64,000 bases of DNA, taken from Hemileia vastatrix (Eukaryota; Basidiomycota; Pucciniomycetes; Pucciniales; Zaghouaniaceae). Within the stretch, counting starts at the first letter, position 1, and each line of letters begins with the position of its first letter. Under the pieces are notes generated by a model that ran no database searches, had not been told where the DNA came from, and saw only the letters and a program-made list of their open reading frames with translations. Shown here in pieces: positions 44,811 through 58,139 of the stretch. Where the stretch lies: the NCBI GenBank assembly GCA_030280995.1, contig JASXTE010000008.1, positions 4,669,001-4,733,000 on the forward strand, given 5' to 3'. The position numbers and the translations under genes are program-made.

Positions 44811-45970
44811 TTTAAGATTCTACTGAAATGAAGGAAAGAGACAAAAATTAATTAGTCTTTATTTTTAATTTTTATTTAACAGAAATAAAAAAAATAATAA
44901 AAAAAAATCTTTTTAGGATAAAAATCAACTTAAATAAAATTAATAAAAAAAAATTTAAAACCGGGATAATACAATCAACTGTAGAAATAAATTAGAATTT
45001 CTATTAATTTTTTATTTTCAGGATTTAAATCAACTAATTTATTACCAGGATTTATTGTCAACTGAAATAATCAAATATGAATCTTTATTAATTAAAAAAA
45101 TTTTTTTTTAACTGATCACTTAACTACCAGGACTTAATGTCAACTGAAGTAATTAAATATGAAGTTTTATTTTAAAATTTTTTTACTGATCACTTAACTA
45201 CCAGGACTTAATGTCAACTTAAGTAATTTAATATGAGTTTTATTAATTAAAAAGATTTATTGGATTACCAGGACTCAAAGTCAACTGAAGGAATTAAACG
45301 TGAACTATTTATTAATAAAAAATATTATTGTCAGGACAATTTGTCAACTGGAACAATTAAAATTTAAATTAATCAGGACAAATGTCAACTGAAAAATTAT
45401 AATAATTAATATTAAAATATAATTATTTTATTAATAAAAATATTATTGTCAGGACAGTTTGTCAACTGGAACAATTAAAATTGAAATTAATTAGGACAAT
45501 TGTCAACTGAAAAATGATAATAATTAATATTAAAATATGATTATTTTATTACTTCTGGGACTAAGAACAGTTATTGCTCTATTATGGTCAACCAGGAAAA
45601 ATAAAAAAAAATATAATAATAAAACTAAATTTCAAATTACCAGACACCTCCCCCTGAAAAATGAGCAAATTAATGCCACTTACAGAGTGCTGAGTAAAAG
45701 GAAATATGTAGCAAATGAAGAGTGAAGAGTAACCCAAAAATAGTAATAACCATAATTACCACAATATATACGATCTTTAGTCAGTATATGAACTTATGTT
45801 TTGGAGCGCGGTTCTATTCCCGTTCGCAGTCAAAACTTTTATCACGTGACATATGACGTTTGTCGTTTTCTCGCCTCCACTTGTCCTTTACAGGTACATG
45901 TACGCCGATGGTCCCCTCGATTACGCCTCAAGTAATGTTGCACCGTCGATATTTCGGAAAGGATCCCAAT
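44811..45970. other. 5' leader of element E
   Basis: AT-rich, with five or more repeats of a unit containing CAGGACTTAATGTCAACTGAA (about 44990-45520). The primer site reads TGGGATCCTTTCC on the minus strand (45968-45956), two bases after the LTR. No gene seen; an ATG-initiated ORF at 45853-46122 crosses into the LTR and is judged fortuitous. Confidence 0.65.
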
Positions 45971-46782
45971 TGTCAAGGTTCACTTTTGGTCTAGAAGCTT
46001 TGGTACGGAGTTATATGAAGATTTTAAGGATTACTTGGACTCTAAATAATTTAGTACGTATTTCTCAATCAAAGATGATGTTTTACTCAATGATAAGAGT
46101 TAGATTTAAAATATTTATATAAATTATAGATTAGAATTACGTCCTTGTAAATACTAAAGATATAAGATATAAGAAATAAATATTATATTGTAGTTGTAGT
46201 AATAAGTAAGTTGGTAAAAAGAATGATTCAAAAAGACAAAAAAGAGAGGCCTTTTATAGGCAAAGGAGAGACAAAGCACGGCAATCAAATTCTAAAAACA
46301 GTAGTATGAGAGAGAAAAAAGAACATTCCAGAAGGAGTATTTCAAATAATAAAGTTATTCTAAAAAGAAGGCGTCAAAATGATGTATTTACAGAGTATGT
46401 CAGAAATACATCAATATATTTAATTTTTACTGTAGAAGTCAATTCTAAATAAGAAATTTGAATTTTTTGTATATATCTAATTTTATTTGAATATTTAAAT
46501 CTTATTTTATCTTAATATCTATTTTTTAATATAAAATTTTATTTTTTTTCAACCTGTCAAATGAGCATGGTGTTAGAGAAAAATATAAGGGACAAAATTA
46601 TATTTTCAATTTTAATTAATTATTTAATTTTTTAATTTTAACATTCTGTAATTAGTTAATTTATTATAACTAATTTTAATGTAACTAAATTATAATTAAA
46701 TAATAATTAAAATGATAAGGTGCGGCTTCATCCAGTAAATAATTAATTATTTCACTGGGTAAGTCTAGTAGCCTGGCTGACA
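45971..46782 (-). mobile_element. 5' LTR of element E (812 bp)
   Basis: Partner of 37940-38752. Ends GCCTGGCTGACA at 46782 followed by the TCCAC target duplication. Confidence 0.9.
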
Positions 46783-46860
46783 TCCACTGTTATTAAATCT
46801 TTGTTCCTCACTCATATTTATCAATTGATTAATTTTTTGTCACCATTCACCACAGAAAAA
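46783..46860 (+). repeat. Satellite continuation right of element E
   Basis: TCCACTGTTATTAAATC... ATATTTATCAATTGATTAATTTTTTGTCACCATTCACC follows the unit order seen at 36120-36180. It fades near GGGGGGGTATAGC. Confidence 0.65.
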
Positions 46861-48788
46861 ATGGGGGGGTATAGCTAGCAATACCCCTTGCTTGAACTTT
46901 GTTGATCCAAAAATCTATGCCCGAATTACGCACACATCATCACCATGTAGGAAATTTTTTGGCCTTACATTTGGTCAGAGATTTGTCACAAATTGAGCTC
47001 AAGATGAACCTACATTGATCACCGTTTGATCTTGAAAAATCCTAATTTGATCATGAGTTGAACTCCCTTTGATCTCACTTTGATCTAACATAAGCTTTTG
47101 CATATCCAATATGTCAACTATTCACTTTCAAAAAGATTTGTAATGAATTTCACATGGAATATTAGAACCGAAACCAGTAATTTTGAGTAAATGGCTCATC
47201 AAAATGATTAATCTACAACAAAATACCATCAAAATTCAATCTGATTACTGAAAACTTTTAGTAAAATGACTAATAGATATTTAAATTGGAAAATAATATT
47301 CCATTTCTCAATTTCAAATTCAAAATATAAATCCTCGTTTCAAATGTGAATTTTATAGATTCCTTGCCTTCCTATATTATGAGTAATATTTGAGGTATTT
47401 TAAACCTTTGTAAATATTGTGATGTGCTGCTATAAATTATCTCTGTTTCAATTAAACTTTATTGAAGCTTGATTCCAGAATGATACATATTTTATCCCTT
47501 TTTTGAGAAAAAAGTCACTAGTAATGAATTTAGCCTTTTATATGTCCTTTATTAAACCTCACTTAATCCTACTTAAATCCAAATTGACCCCCACAAAAAC
47601 CTTATTTGAGATATTTTTTAGCCCAGGATGATTCAAGATTGGAGCAAGATATTATTTAAAATATCCAATATGCCTATTGATTAAATTTCTTCAAGCTTAC
47701 TTTAAATTCACATTAACATTAACTTTCACAGGAAATATTAAACACAAATCTTGAAAATATAGTATTTAAAATCATAATAAATATAATATAATATGCTTAC
47801 AACAAAATTTTCTTTCTAGATTAATTGAAACAAAAAATTGTTCATTTGTGAAAATAGAAAAAATACTATCCATCCTGAATTTAGAATTCATTTTTAAAAA
47901 TTTAATGCCCCCTCACTTTCAAGTTTATCATGTATTTCAAAAATTATATTTTTAATAATTTTGTGAATAGTACACCTGAGATATAAACTTGGGGATATCA
48001 AAAACTAAAAAATCAGCAAATCGAAATGTTTTTTATTGTTATGAACGGAAATAATGATTGAAAAACACCATTAGAGCAAGTTTGATTTTGAATAATAGGC
48101 ATACTTTCTCATGTAAATTTCAATAAAAATAATTTTTATTCTTACATAAGTTGCGGTGGATACATTTGAGCTCAAAAAGAATTAAAATTGACAAAATAAG
48201 ACTTCTATAATTCATATTCAAAAATGAAATCACCCTTCATTATCTACCTGTAAACTATTTTAAATTAAATAATTTCAAAGTCAGTATATACTGATGTTTC
48301 TTCTAAAAGATTAATTATATAGATTAATAGTCATAAACAGTTGACATAGATGTTAACTTTATATAAGCAATCTTTAATGCATAAAATGATAAAACTATCT
48401 TTTATGTAAAAAGTGATGAAGGAAAAAAATATTATTAAATTTTTGATGCACTATCAATAAAATTGAAGAAAGAGCATATCAAAAGTTTAAACTTAATTTC
48501 AATTTTGATATCATCATTTTATATTATTTTACTTGAGTAGAAAACAGATTTTAAATCTCAATATAATTTTAAATCCCATTAGTTTGTAGATTTCAACATT
48601 TGAAACTATGAAATAAATATTTATGAAAGAATTTTACAATATTTGCCCTTCTAAAAACTCATAAATCCAACTTCAAATCTTCTAAACCTCACAAGTAACC
48701 ACAATGCATTCTGAAAATACTCTATCTTTAAATAATTAAAGGTAAATAAAATTTTGTTTTTATTCTTTATTTCAATTTTTGATAAATA

Positions 48789-48857
<69 letters not shown>

Positions 48858-51258
48858 CTTAAAAAGTCTAAGAGGGAACATAATAGTGGTTTTGGCATTA
48901 GATATATAGATTCAACTTTCAAAAAATTTGTTTGGAATAAATTACAAAGACAAAAAGGATATATTTATATGAAAGAATACTGATTTAGGTTATCTTAAAA
49001 TTTTATTATCCATTTTTATGGAATATCAATCCATGGTTATCATTCTTTATGATATTATCATAGAATTTTTTCCTTTTTTAATATAATGATTTTCTATTGT
49101 GTGGTATGTAGGTTAAGATAAGTTTAAAAGATTTATTGAAGATATATATACCAGAAACAGTATAATCTGTAGATTTATAACTATAACTTACTTTTCTGAT
49201 GTTTTACATCATTGATAAGTAGCTCATGCATTACACAAGTAAATAATTATAGTCTCTGGAAATAATTCCTTGTGAATTTCAAATTTTTTGTTATTCTTAA
49301 AATCATTACTCAAATAAACTAAAAATTTCTTCAAATATTGATTGAAAGAAGGAGTTACAAAATCTTATTTTGTAGTTATAAAAGTTTGAGTTATTTTTCA
49401 TATTATCAAGTATAATAAACATTTGTAAATTTTGACTTGAAAACTAGTGATCATAGCAAAGTAATACTGGAAGAATCAGATAAAAATGGTGGAATAAAGT
49501 CATAGCACAACAGGAAATGATACAAAATTGTTGATTTTTGGCTCACAAAATTCAACATATTTTTAACATATTTTACCACCTTTAGATAATGTTTAGTGGA
49601 TTTTAACATTATTATAACAAGCAAACTTAACAATGTTTTGATTTTTTTAACAAAAATAAATATTGTTAGATCATTTTTTTAAAAAATATGACTTATTTTT
49701 ATGCTTTATCTACAATAGTTAGTAGTTTTTTTTGCAGAAATTACTTGTTTTGATATTCTATTTTTGAATTTTTTAAGAGAGTTCATTGCATTAAAGTTTT
49801 GTATTAATTTTTCATTAAAGCATCATATTTTAAATCTAGAGATTTGGTTTTGAAATAATATATATTTTTATGTTAATTGACTCATTATTTCTGGATTGAT
49901 AAATTATGTAAAAATTGGGATTGCTTATTTCTAGTGAGTGTACATAATAGTTGGTTTTCAAATCAAAGATTAATAAATGCTGAAATTTTATAAAATTCTA
50001 AATATCTTTTAAACCTTTTTGATTTAAATAATGTTTAATGTTATGTAATCATTCTATAAGTAGAACACAGTTAAAATCTGATAATGGTACATTGCTTTCA
50101 ATTTCTAATAATAAAATTTTATTCTACTTGAAACAATGTAAACTAAAGCTTGGTATCTCATAAGAAACTCACAATTTTCAAAAATCATATTTCCAACTTT
50201 TTAAACATGATACACATTTAAATATATTTTTAGAATAATTTCCTGATTAGTTTCAAATACTAGAAAATAATGACCTCAATTTATTTTAATACTTAAACCA
50301 TTCTGATGAGTGAATTTCACAATCCTCTAAGTAACATATGGTTTCCATTTATACACATATGCATGATTTCCCCTTTTGTTTAATTTTAGCTGAATCTAAA
50401 AAGTAAAATCACATGGTGAATATCATCTATAGATAAACTTCTTATATTAGAAGCTAATATTTCATATGAAGATTTGTTATTGAGTTTGGGAAACATTAAT
50501 AAGTGTTGGGTATTATAATTGAGCCATTTATTCAAGTAAATAAAAAAGGATGACCTTCTAAATATTTCATATATATATATATATATATATAATAAAAATT
50601 AATAATATAGTAGCATTTTACCATGGTTTTATACTAATGTCATATAAAAAAAGGGATTGAACTAAAAATTTTAGTAAAGAAAATAAAAATAATATAAGTT
50701 AATATTCTTGTTTATATTCTCATATTTTTGAAATGGCTTACTTAAGGGAGGAAATTATTTGGTTTTAGAGTACAAGAATTTCTAGATAAAAATCTTCACA
50801 ATATAGTTTCACCCTCTCAAAAAGAAAATTCCTAAAATTTTACTATCACATTTTATATATTTGTTAAGTAATAGAAAATGGAGTTGTGTATTTGACAATG
50901 AAGCTTTAGAAAATGAAATAAATGATTTAACTTTATAATATAATTTTTGAAACAATAAATCATGTATTCAAAAAAAATTATATATCTTACAATTAAGATA
51001 ACAGTATTAATTAAGCAACTCTAACAACTTTGGAAAGAAAACAAGAAAAAAATAATTAGTAAAATGCATAAGTTATTTTTAGAATTTAAGGAAACTTAAT
51101 AGCTCTACCTGTAAACTAGCCTTAAAACAAGTTTAGATTTAACATGTGGAAATTCATACATAGTACCCATCCATCAGTAGAGCAGAATAAAATTTATGTA
51201 GTTTTATTTTATTAATTTATAATAGTATTTTTATCTTTGGCTTTTTCATTAGTATATC
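46861..51258. other. AT-rich region without recognisable genes
   Basis: About 4.4 kb with only short chance ORFs and no match to the other repeats in the window. A small hairpin, GGGGTAT...ATACCCC, is at 46867-46889, and TA microsatellites lie at about 48789-48853 and 50569-50591. I see no coding gene, RNA gene or element end. Confidence 0.5.
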
Positions 51259-52391
51259 TGTCAGCCAGGCTATTCCAGGAGTCCAGTAAATGATATATAA
51301 CTTATGAAACCTTAAAGAGTGGGTAAGAATTGTATTTTATGAATATAACTTAATATTTTATTGCATAATGAAATTATATAAGTATTTTATTATATACAAG
51401 TGTTACATTAAATTTATTGGTTATATATATTATATACAGTTAAATTGAACATAATATAATATATTCTACAAATAATGGCGCATTTTTATGTATTTAATAA
51501 TTATAAATTTATATTTAATTAATTGAAAAACATATATTATAATTATAAGTGTAAAATTGACTTATAATATATTTAAATTAATTACTTAAATTTATATATT
51601 AAATTATACCTCTCATATAATACTAAACAATAATTAATGACGCTTATTTTGACCCTTAATTGTGTTAGAAAAAACAAATAAATTAATTTATACTAAATTG
51701 AGATTAATTACCTGTTTTGTTGCGTCAAAGTATTTTTTGTTTCACTTAAAATATCCTTTAATCAGACTGTACCATCTGTTTGGAATTATTTTTCTCATAG
51801 TTCCTATGTTCCAATCTTGTTTAGTTATTCACTATTTTCACTTACTGATTTGGGAATTAATGACAGGAAAATTGGATTCTTAATTGGGGTTTTAATTAAT
51901 TGTTTCATGTTTTTCTCTATATTGTTATGTTTCATTTACTCTTTGATCTATTTGTTTTATTCTATTCTAATCATTGTATTTAAAAATATAGTAGCGCTTC
52001 AGAAGACCCATTGCCTATAAAAGGGCCTTGGATAATCCCCTGTAGCCTCATCACTTATTACACACTCAACAAATTAAATAACTATTTTATTACGTTTATA
52101 TTTTTTTATTAGTAATACAAATCTAATTAAAAGTCTATATAACAAATTAAACGTTGCTTTAAGTCTGATAGTAATAAAAATTATTTGCCGCGCAGAACCC
52201 TTACATTTAAAAATATTATTGTTAATAAAATCTAAGTTTTTGTTACCTCTCAAAGTTGCTCACCGTTGTTTCCCTCTCAAATAAATTAAATATATATTAT
52301 TTTGATTTATTTCTTTATTTTCCCTTGTCCTCCTCCTTCTCTCCTCCTTTTCTCCTATTTTCCTTACCTCTTCTAGAACAAATGACCGACA
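51259..52391 (+). mobile_element. C/D-type LTR, complete (copy a)
   Basis: TGTCAGCCAGGCTATTCCAGG... to ...AATGACCGACA, 1133 bp, TG...CA ends. The flanks ATATC and ATAAC do not form a target duplication. It is about 98% identical to copy c (53560-54339) over their shared part and more distant from copy b. Confidence 0.8.
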
Positions 52392-52488
52392 ATAACTATA
52401 TATTTTTTAACTTTTTTGTTTTTCATAACATGAGTTCAAAGCTGCACATCACTACTTCAAGATGAAACTCCATATAATGTAATAAATG

Positions 52489-53559
52489 TGTCAGCCAGGC
52501 TATTCTAGGAGTCCAGTAAATGATATGTTAACTTATAAGACCTGAAAGAGGGCGTAAGAATTGTATTTAATGTATATAAATTAATATTTTATTGCATAAT
52601 AAAATTATATAAGTATCTTATTACATATAAGTGTTATATTAATTTTATTGTTTATATAAATTTTTATACATTTAAATTAAACATGATATATTTTATATTC
52701 TAAAAATAATGGCGCATCTTTATGTATTTAATAATTATTAATTTATATTTAATTAATTAAAAACATATATTATAATTATAAGTGTAAAATTGACTTATAA
52801 TATAATTAAATTAATTATTTAAATTTATATATTAAATAACACCTTTCATATAATATTAAAAAATAATTAATGACGCTTCTTTTGACCCTTAATTGTGTCA
52901 GGAAAAACAATTAATTAATTTATACTAAATTGAGATTAATTACATATTTTGTTGTGTAAAAATATTCTCTGTTTCACTTAAAAATCCTTAAATCAGACTG
53001 TACAATCTGTTTTGAATTATTTTTCTCATAGTCCCTATGTCACAGGCTTGTTTAGTTATTCACTATTTTTACTTACTGATTTGGGAATTAATGGTGGGAA
53101 AATTGGATTCTTAATTGGGGTTTTTAGTTATTTGTTTCATATTTTTCTCTACATTGTTATGTTTCACTTACTCTTTGATATACTTGTTTTATCCTATTAT
53201 AATTCTTGTATTTAAAAATATAGTGGCGCTTCAGAGGACCCATTGCCTATAGAAGGGCCTTGGATAATCCCCTTTAGCCTCATCACTTACTATACACTCA
53301 TAAAATTTAATATACTTTTACATTACGTTTATATTTTTTTATTAGTAATAAAATTCGAATTAAAATTCTATATAACAATTTAAAGGTTGCTTTAAGTCTG
53401 ATAGTAAAAAAAAGTGTTTGCAGCGCAGAACCCTTACCTTAAATAATATTATTATTAATAAAGCCTAAATTTTTGTCATCTCTCAAGTTACTTGCCGTTG
53501 TTTTTCTTTTAAATAAATTAAATAATCTATTACACTTTATTTCTTTTATTTTTAATACC
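52489..53559 (+). mobile_element. C/D-type LTR, 3'-truncated (copy b)
   Basis: Starts TGTCAGCCAGGCTATTCTAGG and follows copy a with clear divergence to about its last 75 bp, then joins copy c in the middle of the LTR at TTTTTAATACCTCTC. The 97 bp between copies a and b (52392-52488) is unrelated sequence. Confidence 0.75.
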
Positions 53560-54339
53560 TCTCATATAATACTAAACAATAATTAATGAAACTTCTTTTG
53601 ACCCTTAATTGTGTTAGAAAAAACAAATAAATTAATTTATACTAAATTGAGATTAATTACCTGTTTTGTTGCGTCAAAGTATTTTTTGTTTCACTTAAAA
53701 TATCCTTTAATCAGACTGTACCATCTGTTTAGAATTATTTTTCTCATAGTTCCTATGTTCCAATCTTGTTTAGTTATTCACTATTTTCACTTAATGATTT
53801 GGGAATTAATGAAAGGAAAATTGGATTCTTAATTGGGGTTTTAATTAATTGTTTCATGTTTTTCTCTATATTGTTATGTTTCATTTACTCTTTGATCTAT
53901 TTGTTTTATTCTATTCTAATCATTGTATTTACAAATATAGTAGCCCTTCAGAAGACCCATTGCCTATAAAAGGGCCTTGGATAATCCCCTGTAGCCTCAT
54001 CACTTATTACACACTCAACAAATTAAATAACTATTTTATTACGTATATATTTTTTTATTAGTAATACAAATCTAATTAAAAGTCTATATAACAAATTAAA
54101 GGTTGCTTTAAGTCTGATAGTAATTAAAATTATTTGCCGCGCAGAACCCTTACATTTAAAAATATTATTGTTAATAAAATCTAAGTTTTTGTCACCTCTC
54201 AAAGTTTCTCACCGTTGTTTCCCTCTCAAATAAATTAAATATATATTATTTTGATTTATTTCTTTATTTTACCTTGTCCTCTTCCTTCTCTCCTCCTTTT
54301 CTCCTATTTTCCTTACCTCTTCTACACAACTGACCGACA
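53560..54339 (+). mobile_element. C/D-type LTR, 5'-truncated (copy c), next to element D leader
   Basis: Equivalent to 51608-52391, ends CTGACCGACA and is followed by the primer site. The joined b+c sequence acts as the 5' LTR of element D but is longer than a normal LTR and internally redundant, suggesting unequal recombination or template switching between two LTRs. Confidence 0.75.
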
Positions 54340-54341
54340 AC

Positions 54342-55020
54342 TGGGGACCTTTCCAAACGACGACGACGATCGAGCCTGGCAACGAACGACAAAACCTATG
54401 GACCACCTAGCAAAAACAAAACTTTTACGGCGACTGTGTTTTGAACTTGGGTTCGACATCTTAGGTTTATATTATATTAATTTTTATATTATTTTGAAGT
54501 GATTTCGATATAGTAAGTTCACCTTTGCGCCTCTCACTCATATTACTATATTTTTATTGCAATAACAGTGATTGTGGCTTAATTGCTGATTCACTGAGTG
54601 TAAGTGTTCAATTTTAAAATTTTTTTTTTCCTAGTTGACCATTATAGAGTGTTAAATCCTCTTAGTCCTAGAAGAATTGACATTTTTTATTAATACAAAT
54701 TGAATTATTAATTTAATTTTTATTATTATTAATTATTGTTAATTTTGGTTGACTTAAAAGTACATTGTTCTTAGTCCCAAATATATTGCCATATTTAATA
54801 TTGGTAATTAATTGGTTGAATTAACTTGATTGTTATTCCCAATTTAACCTTGCAATCCATTTTTTTTTAAATTAATTTTTTTTAATTATTACTTTATATT
54901 GAAAATTATTTTTTCTATAATTTAATTAATTAAATTTTTTTTTATTATTTGGAGCAATTATTGACTAACTTTTATTATTTTTTTATAAAATAAAAAGTAA
55001 ATTATAAATTTTCCCACTAG
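54342..55020 (+). other. Element D leader with primer-binding site
   Basis: TGGGGACCTTTCC (54342-54354) starts two bases after the LTR; C has TGGGGGCCTTTCC, E TGGGATCCTTTCC and F TGGCTGCCTTTCC, so bases 4-6 vary while CCTTTCC is constant. The rest mirrors the C leader (62832-63519). Confidence 0.65.
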
Positions 55021-55365
55021 TATGTCCAACAATTTGGCAGAAAAAATGGATAACATGCAAGTGGATGAAATATAAATTGACTATGATGCTGACACTGTAA
55101 GTTCTTCTAAAGTTGGTCATAAAAAATCTTATGCTAACACAAAGAATTCACATACTGCAGGATGTGGAAATGACAGGAAATGCAAACAAACCAAACTCCC
55201 TTCCCCCAGTACCATAGAAGGAAGTAAAGCCTCTAGTGCCTCAAGAAGGTCTTCCAAAAGGCTTCAAAATAAAAAAGCTTCCTCTGCCACAACAAATCAG
55301 CAACCTATCCAGTCATATAAAAGAGTTGAAGACAGAAAATATGACCTACAAAAAAAGGTAGACAC
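55021..55365 (+). pseudogene. Element D gag 5' end, truncated by element C
   Basis: MSNNLAEKMDNMQVDEI and onward matches C almost exactly, including the predicted 64-nt intron 1 (55097-55160, GTAAGT...GCTAAC...CTGCAG). A TAA replaces GAA in exon 1 (about 55072). Homology to C continues to AAAGGTAGACAC and then stops at the LTR of element C. Gag beyond this point should resume on the far side of element C, outside the window. Confidence 0.85.
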
Positions 55366-56625
55366 TGTCGGTCAGTCGTCTAGAAGATATAAGAGAAGAG
55401 GGAAGAAAAGAGAGGAGGACAAGAAGGAGATAGTAGTTTAGAAATAAAGGAAATCAAAACAATTGAAATTATTTAATTTATTTGAGAGAAAGCAACGACG
55501 AGTGATTTGAGAGGTGACAACAAATTGGTTTTATTAATATTTAATATTGTTTAAGTAAGAGTTCTGCGCGGCAAACACTATAATTACTATCAGACTTAAG
55601 GCAACCTTTAAATTGTTATTTAGAATTTTTAATTAGAATTTAATACTAATAAAAATAATAATAAGCGTAATAATTTTATTCTTAAATTGTTGAGTGTGTA
55701 ATAAGTGATAATTCTACAGGGGATTATCCAAGGCCCTTTTATAGGCAATGGGCCCTCTGAAGCGCTACAAGTGACTATATACAAAATAGTAATGAAGTAA
55801 AACAAGAAGATAAAAGAATACATTTGTAACATAGTAATTAAGAGAAAATTATACGAAAAATAATAAGAATACCAATTAAGAATATAAAATTCCCATCCCA
55901 AATTTCCCAAATCAGTTAATACAAAATAGTGAGTAACTAAACAACCCTGTGATCTAAGAACTATGGGAAAAACAGATCAAAACAAGTATTACAATCTGTT
56001 TTCAGCATTTCTAAGTGAAACAAATAACATGTTTTGACGTAACAAGGCATGCAATCATTTTAATTCAGTGTAAATTAATATGTATTAATTGTTTTCACTA
56101 TGTAATTTAATAACTAGTTTAACTGAAACAATTAATTAATTTAATTTGAGAATTTATAATACTATTTTATAAAATAAGTATTATAATTTATTTGATTTTC
56201 TTCCTGACACAATTTAAGGGTCAAAAGAAGCGCCACTAATTATTTTTTAGTATCATATGAGAGGTAGTATTTAATATATAAATTTAAGTAATTAATTTAA
56301 ATATATTATAAATCAATTTTACACTTGTAATTATAATATATGTTTTTTTTCTTTTTAATTAATTAAATATAAATTTATAATTATTAAATACATAAAAATG
56401 CGCCATTATTTGTAGAATATATTATATTATGCTCAATTTAATTGTATATAAAAATATATATAACCAATAAATTTAATGTAACACTTGTATATAATAAAAT
56501 TCTTATATAATTTCATTATGCAATAAAATATTAAGTTATATTCATTAAATACAAGTCTTACCCACTTTTTAAGGTTTTATAATTTATATATCATTTACTG
56601 GACTCCTGGAATAGCCTGGCTGACA
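55366..56625 (-). mobile_element. 3' LTR of element C (1260 bp)
   Basis: Element orientation TGTCAGCCAGGCTATTCCAGG... to ...GACTGACCGACA. The first 481 bp from 55366 differ from 63520-64000 at about five positions (near 99% identical), so element C is a very young insertion. The left flank GACAC (55361-55365) is the candidate target duplication; its partner lies beyond 64000. Confidence 0.9.
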
Positions 56626-56640
56626 CTCCCTCACTCTAAA
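56626..56640 (-). other. Polypurine tract of element C
   Basis: The minus strand reads TTTAGAGTGAGGGAG directly before TGTCAGCC. E and F have AAGAGTGAGGGAG and AGAGTAAGGGAG. Confidence 0.75.
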
Positions 56641-56681
56641 AAAAACAATAATAATAAAAAATGCTAAGATTTTTTCTTTTT

Positions 56682-58139
56682 TTATTTTTTCAACAGAGCA
56701 GGCAGATTTGAAATTTCCTTGCCAGGTATCCATGCATCATGTTCAGATGATTTGTTCTTATATCTCAATAAATATTCAGTACCTCTTTCAGAAGTGATAA
56801 TTCTATCATTGAGAATTTTATCAATTTCTGCTGTTTCTGTGACTTCCTGAGGGTTCTTCTTAGGTCTTCCTCTTCTTTTTGGAAATAAGTCACTGTTGGA
56901 AGTATAAGGTTTAAGTAAAGAAATGGGAAAAACAGGATGTTTCCTATCATATGGAGAATACAATACAACTTCTACTGCATTATCACCAACCATTCTTTTA
57001 ACAACAAATGGTCCTACAAAAGGATCTTTTAATTTGTGGTTACCTTGTAAATTGAAATGGACAGTAGAGATCAACACTTCATCACCCTTGTTAAATGTGT
57101 ATTCTTTATGGGATTTATCCCATCTTTTCTTTTCATATTCAAATGCTTTATCAATACAACTTTGAGCATGTTTTCTGCAGAGCTGTTGCATTTGCATAAA
57201 AGATTTTACACCAGGGTGCAGTTCCAACTTAGGTAATTTATTATTGAGAATCTGAGCAGGAGTGTTTGGGACATAACCTAACCAGAGCTCAAAAGGCTTT
57301 TTCTCAGTGACAGAATGAACAGTGCTATTATATGCAAATTCAAGACCAGGCAAAAGAGTGACCCAATCATGAGTAAATCTGTCATTGTCTTTATATTCTA
57401 AACCAAAGGTACAATACCTTCTAATCATATCTTCCAGAGTTTGAATCATTCTTTCAGCTAGACCATCAGTCTGAGGATGATGAGCTGTAGACAATTTTAA
57501 CTCACAGCCACAAATATCCATCAAAGAGGTCCAAAACTCAGAAGTGAATTTTGGATCCCTATCAGAGATAATGGCTTTTGGAAAACCAATAATATTAAAC
57601 ATGTAAGACCACCATAAGAAAGCTAATTCTTTGGTGGATACATCTTTGTGGGTTGGAATAAATTTGCACATTTTCGTGAATCTATCCACTATTACCCAAC
57701 AAGAGTTAAAGCTGTCTTTACCTGCAACAGGAAGACCAGTGACAAAATCCATATTAATGATTTGCCAGGGAGCACTAGGTGCTTCAATATGTTGTAATAA
57801 CCCTGCCCTTTTACCTGTTAACCTTTTAGATTTTTGGCAGGAATCACAAGATTCAACATATAATTTTGTGTCTTCAGACATATTAGCCCACCATGCAGTG
57901 TTTTTGATTCTAATCAATGTTTTTTCAAGATCAAAATGACCAGCTAATATGTCATCATGACAAAGTTTAAGGATAGTTTCTTTCATTGAAGGAGGAATAA
58001 CAATTACATTGGTAAGCTTCCTTCTATAATATATATAACCATCTTCAATAGAAAACTTTCCTTTATTTAAAGCATTTTGGTACTTTGCAGGAAGAGTTTT
58101 TATTAATGATTGAATTGAAGCATTCTTAGGATCATTCAA
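56682..58139 (-). CDS. Element C integrase with chromodomain
   Basis: Same frame as the rest of C Pol, separated only by a TAA near 58200. Counting from the first residue of this open segment: zinc-domain residues H61, H68, C98, C101; catalytic D131 (MDFVTG), D193 (ISDRDP), E229 (LAERMI), with 35 residues between the last two; HPQTDG is present. Then KKPFELWLGYVPNTP, a FVVKRMVGDN module, a basic stretch KRRGRPKKNP and a C-terminal chromodomain-like segment (EIDKILNDR...EYLLRYKNKSS...WIPG, about 435-480). This makes C a chromovirus; chromodomains in this group guide integration to marked chromatin. Intact. Confidence 0.9.
   Translation of the reverse strand: MNDPKNASIQSLIKTLPAKYQNALNKGKFSIEDGYIYYRRKLTNVIVIPPSMKETILKLCHDDILAGHFDLEKTLIRIKNTAWWANMSEDTKLYVESCDSCQKSKRLTGKRAGLLQHIEAPSAPWQIINMDFVTGLPVAGKDSFNSCWVIVDRFTKMCKFIPTHKDVSTKELAFLWWSYMFNIIGFPKAIISDRDPKFTSEFWTSLMDICGCELKLSTAHHPQTDGLAERMIQTLEDMIRRYCTFGLEYKDNDRFTHDWVTLLPGLEFAYNSTVHSVTEKKPFELWLGYVPNTPAQILNNKLPKLELHPGVKSFMQMQQLCRKHAQSCIDKAFEYEKKRWDKSHKEYTFNKGDEVLISTVHFNLQGNHKLKDPFVGPFVVKRMVGDNAVEVVLYSPYDRKHPVFPISLLKPYTSNSDLFPKRRGRPKKNPQEVTETAEIDKILNDRIITSERGTEYLLRYKNKSSEHDAWIPGKEISNLPALLKK

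Noticed and set aside
48789..48853. TA repeat as a possible element end or origin
   Set aside because: Simple microsatellite without flanking structure; nothing else supports a function.
46861..51258. Possible host gene in the 4.4 kb AT-rich stretch
   Set aside because: No frame longer than about 60 codons, no splice-linked domain and no recognisable protein motif on either strand.
51662..54061. Repeated small hydrophobic ORFs that look like membrane peptides
   Set aside because: They are the same LTR segment repeated in copies a, b and c; the ORF is not maintained in copy b or in the C LTRs, and the AT-rich composition gives Phe/Leu/Ile runs.
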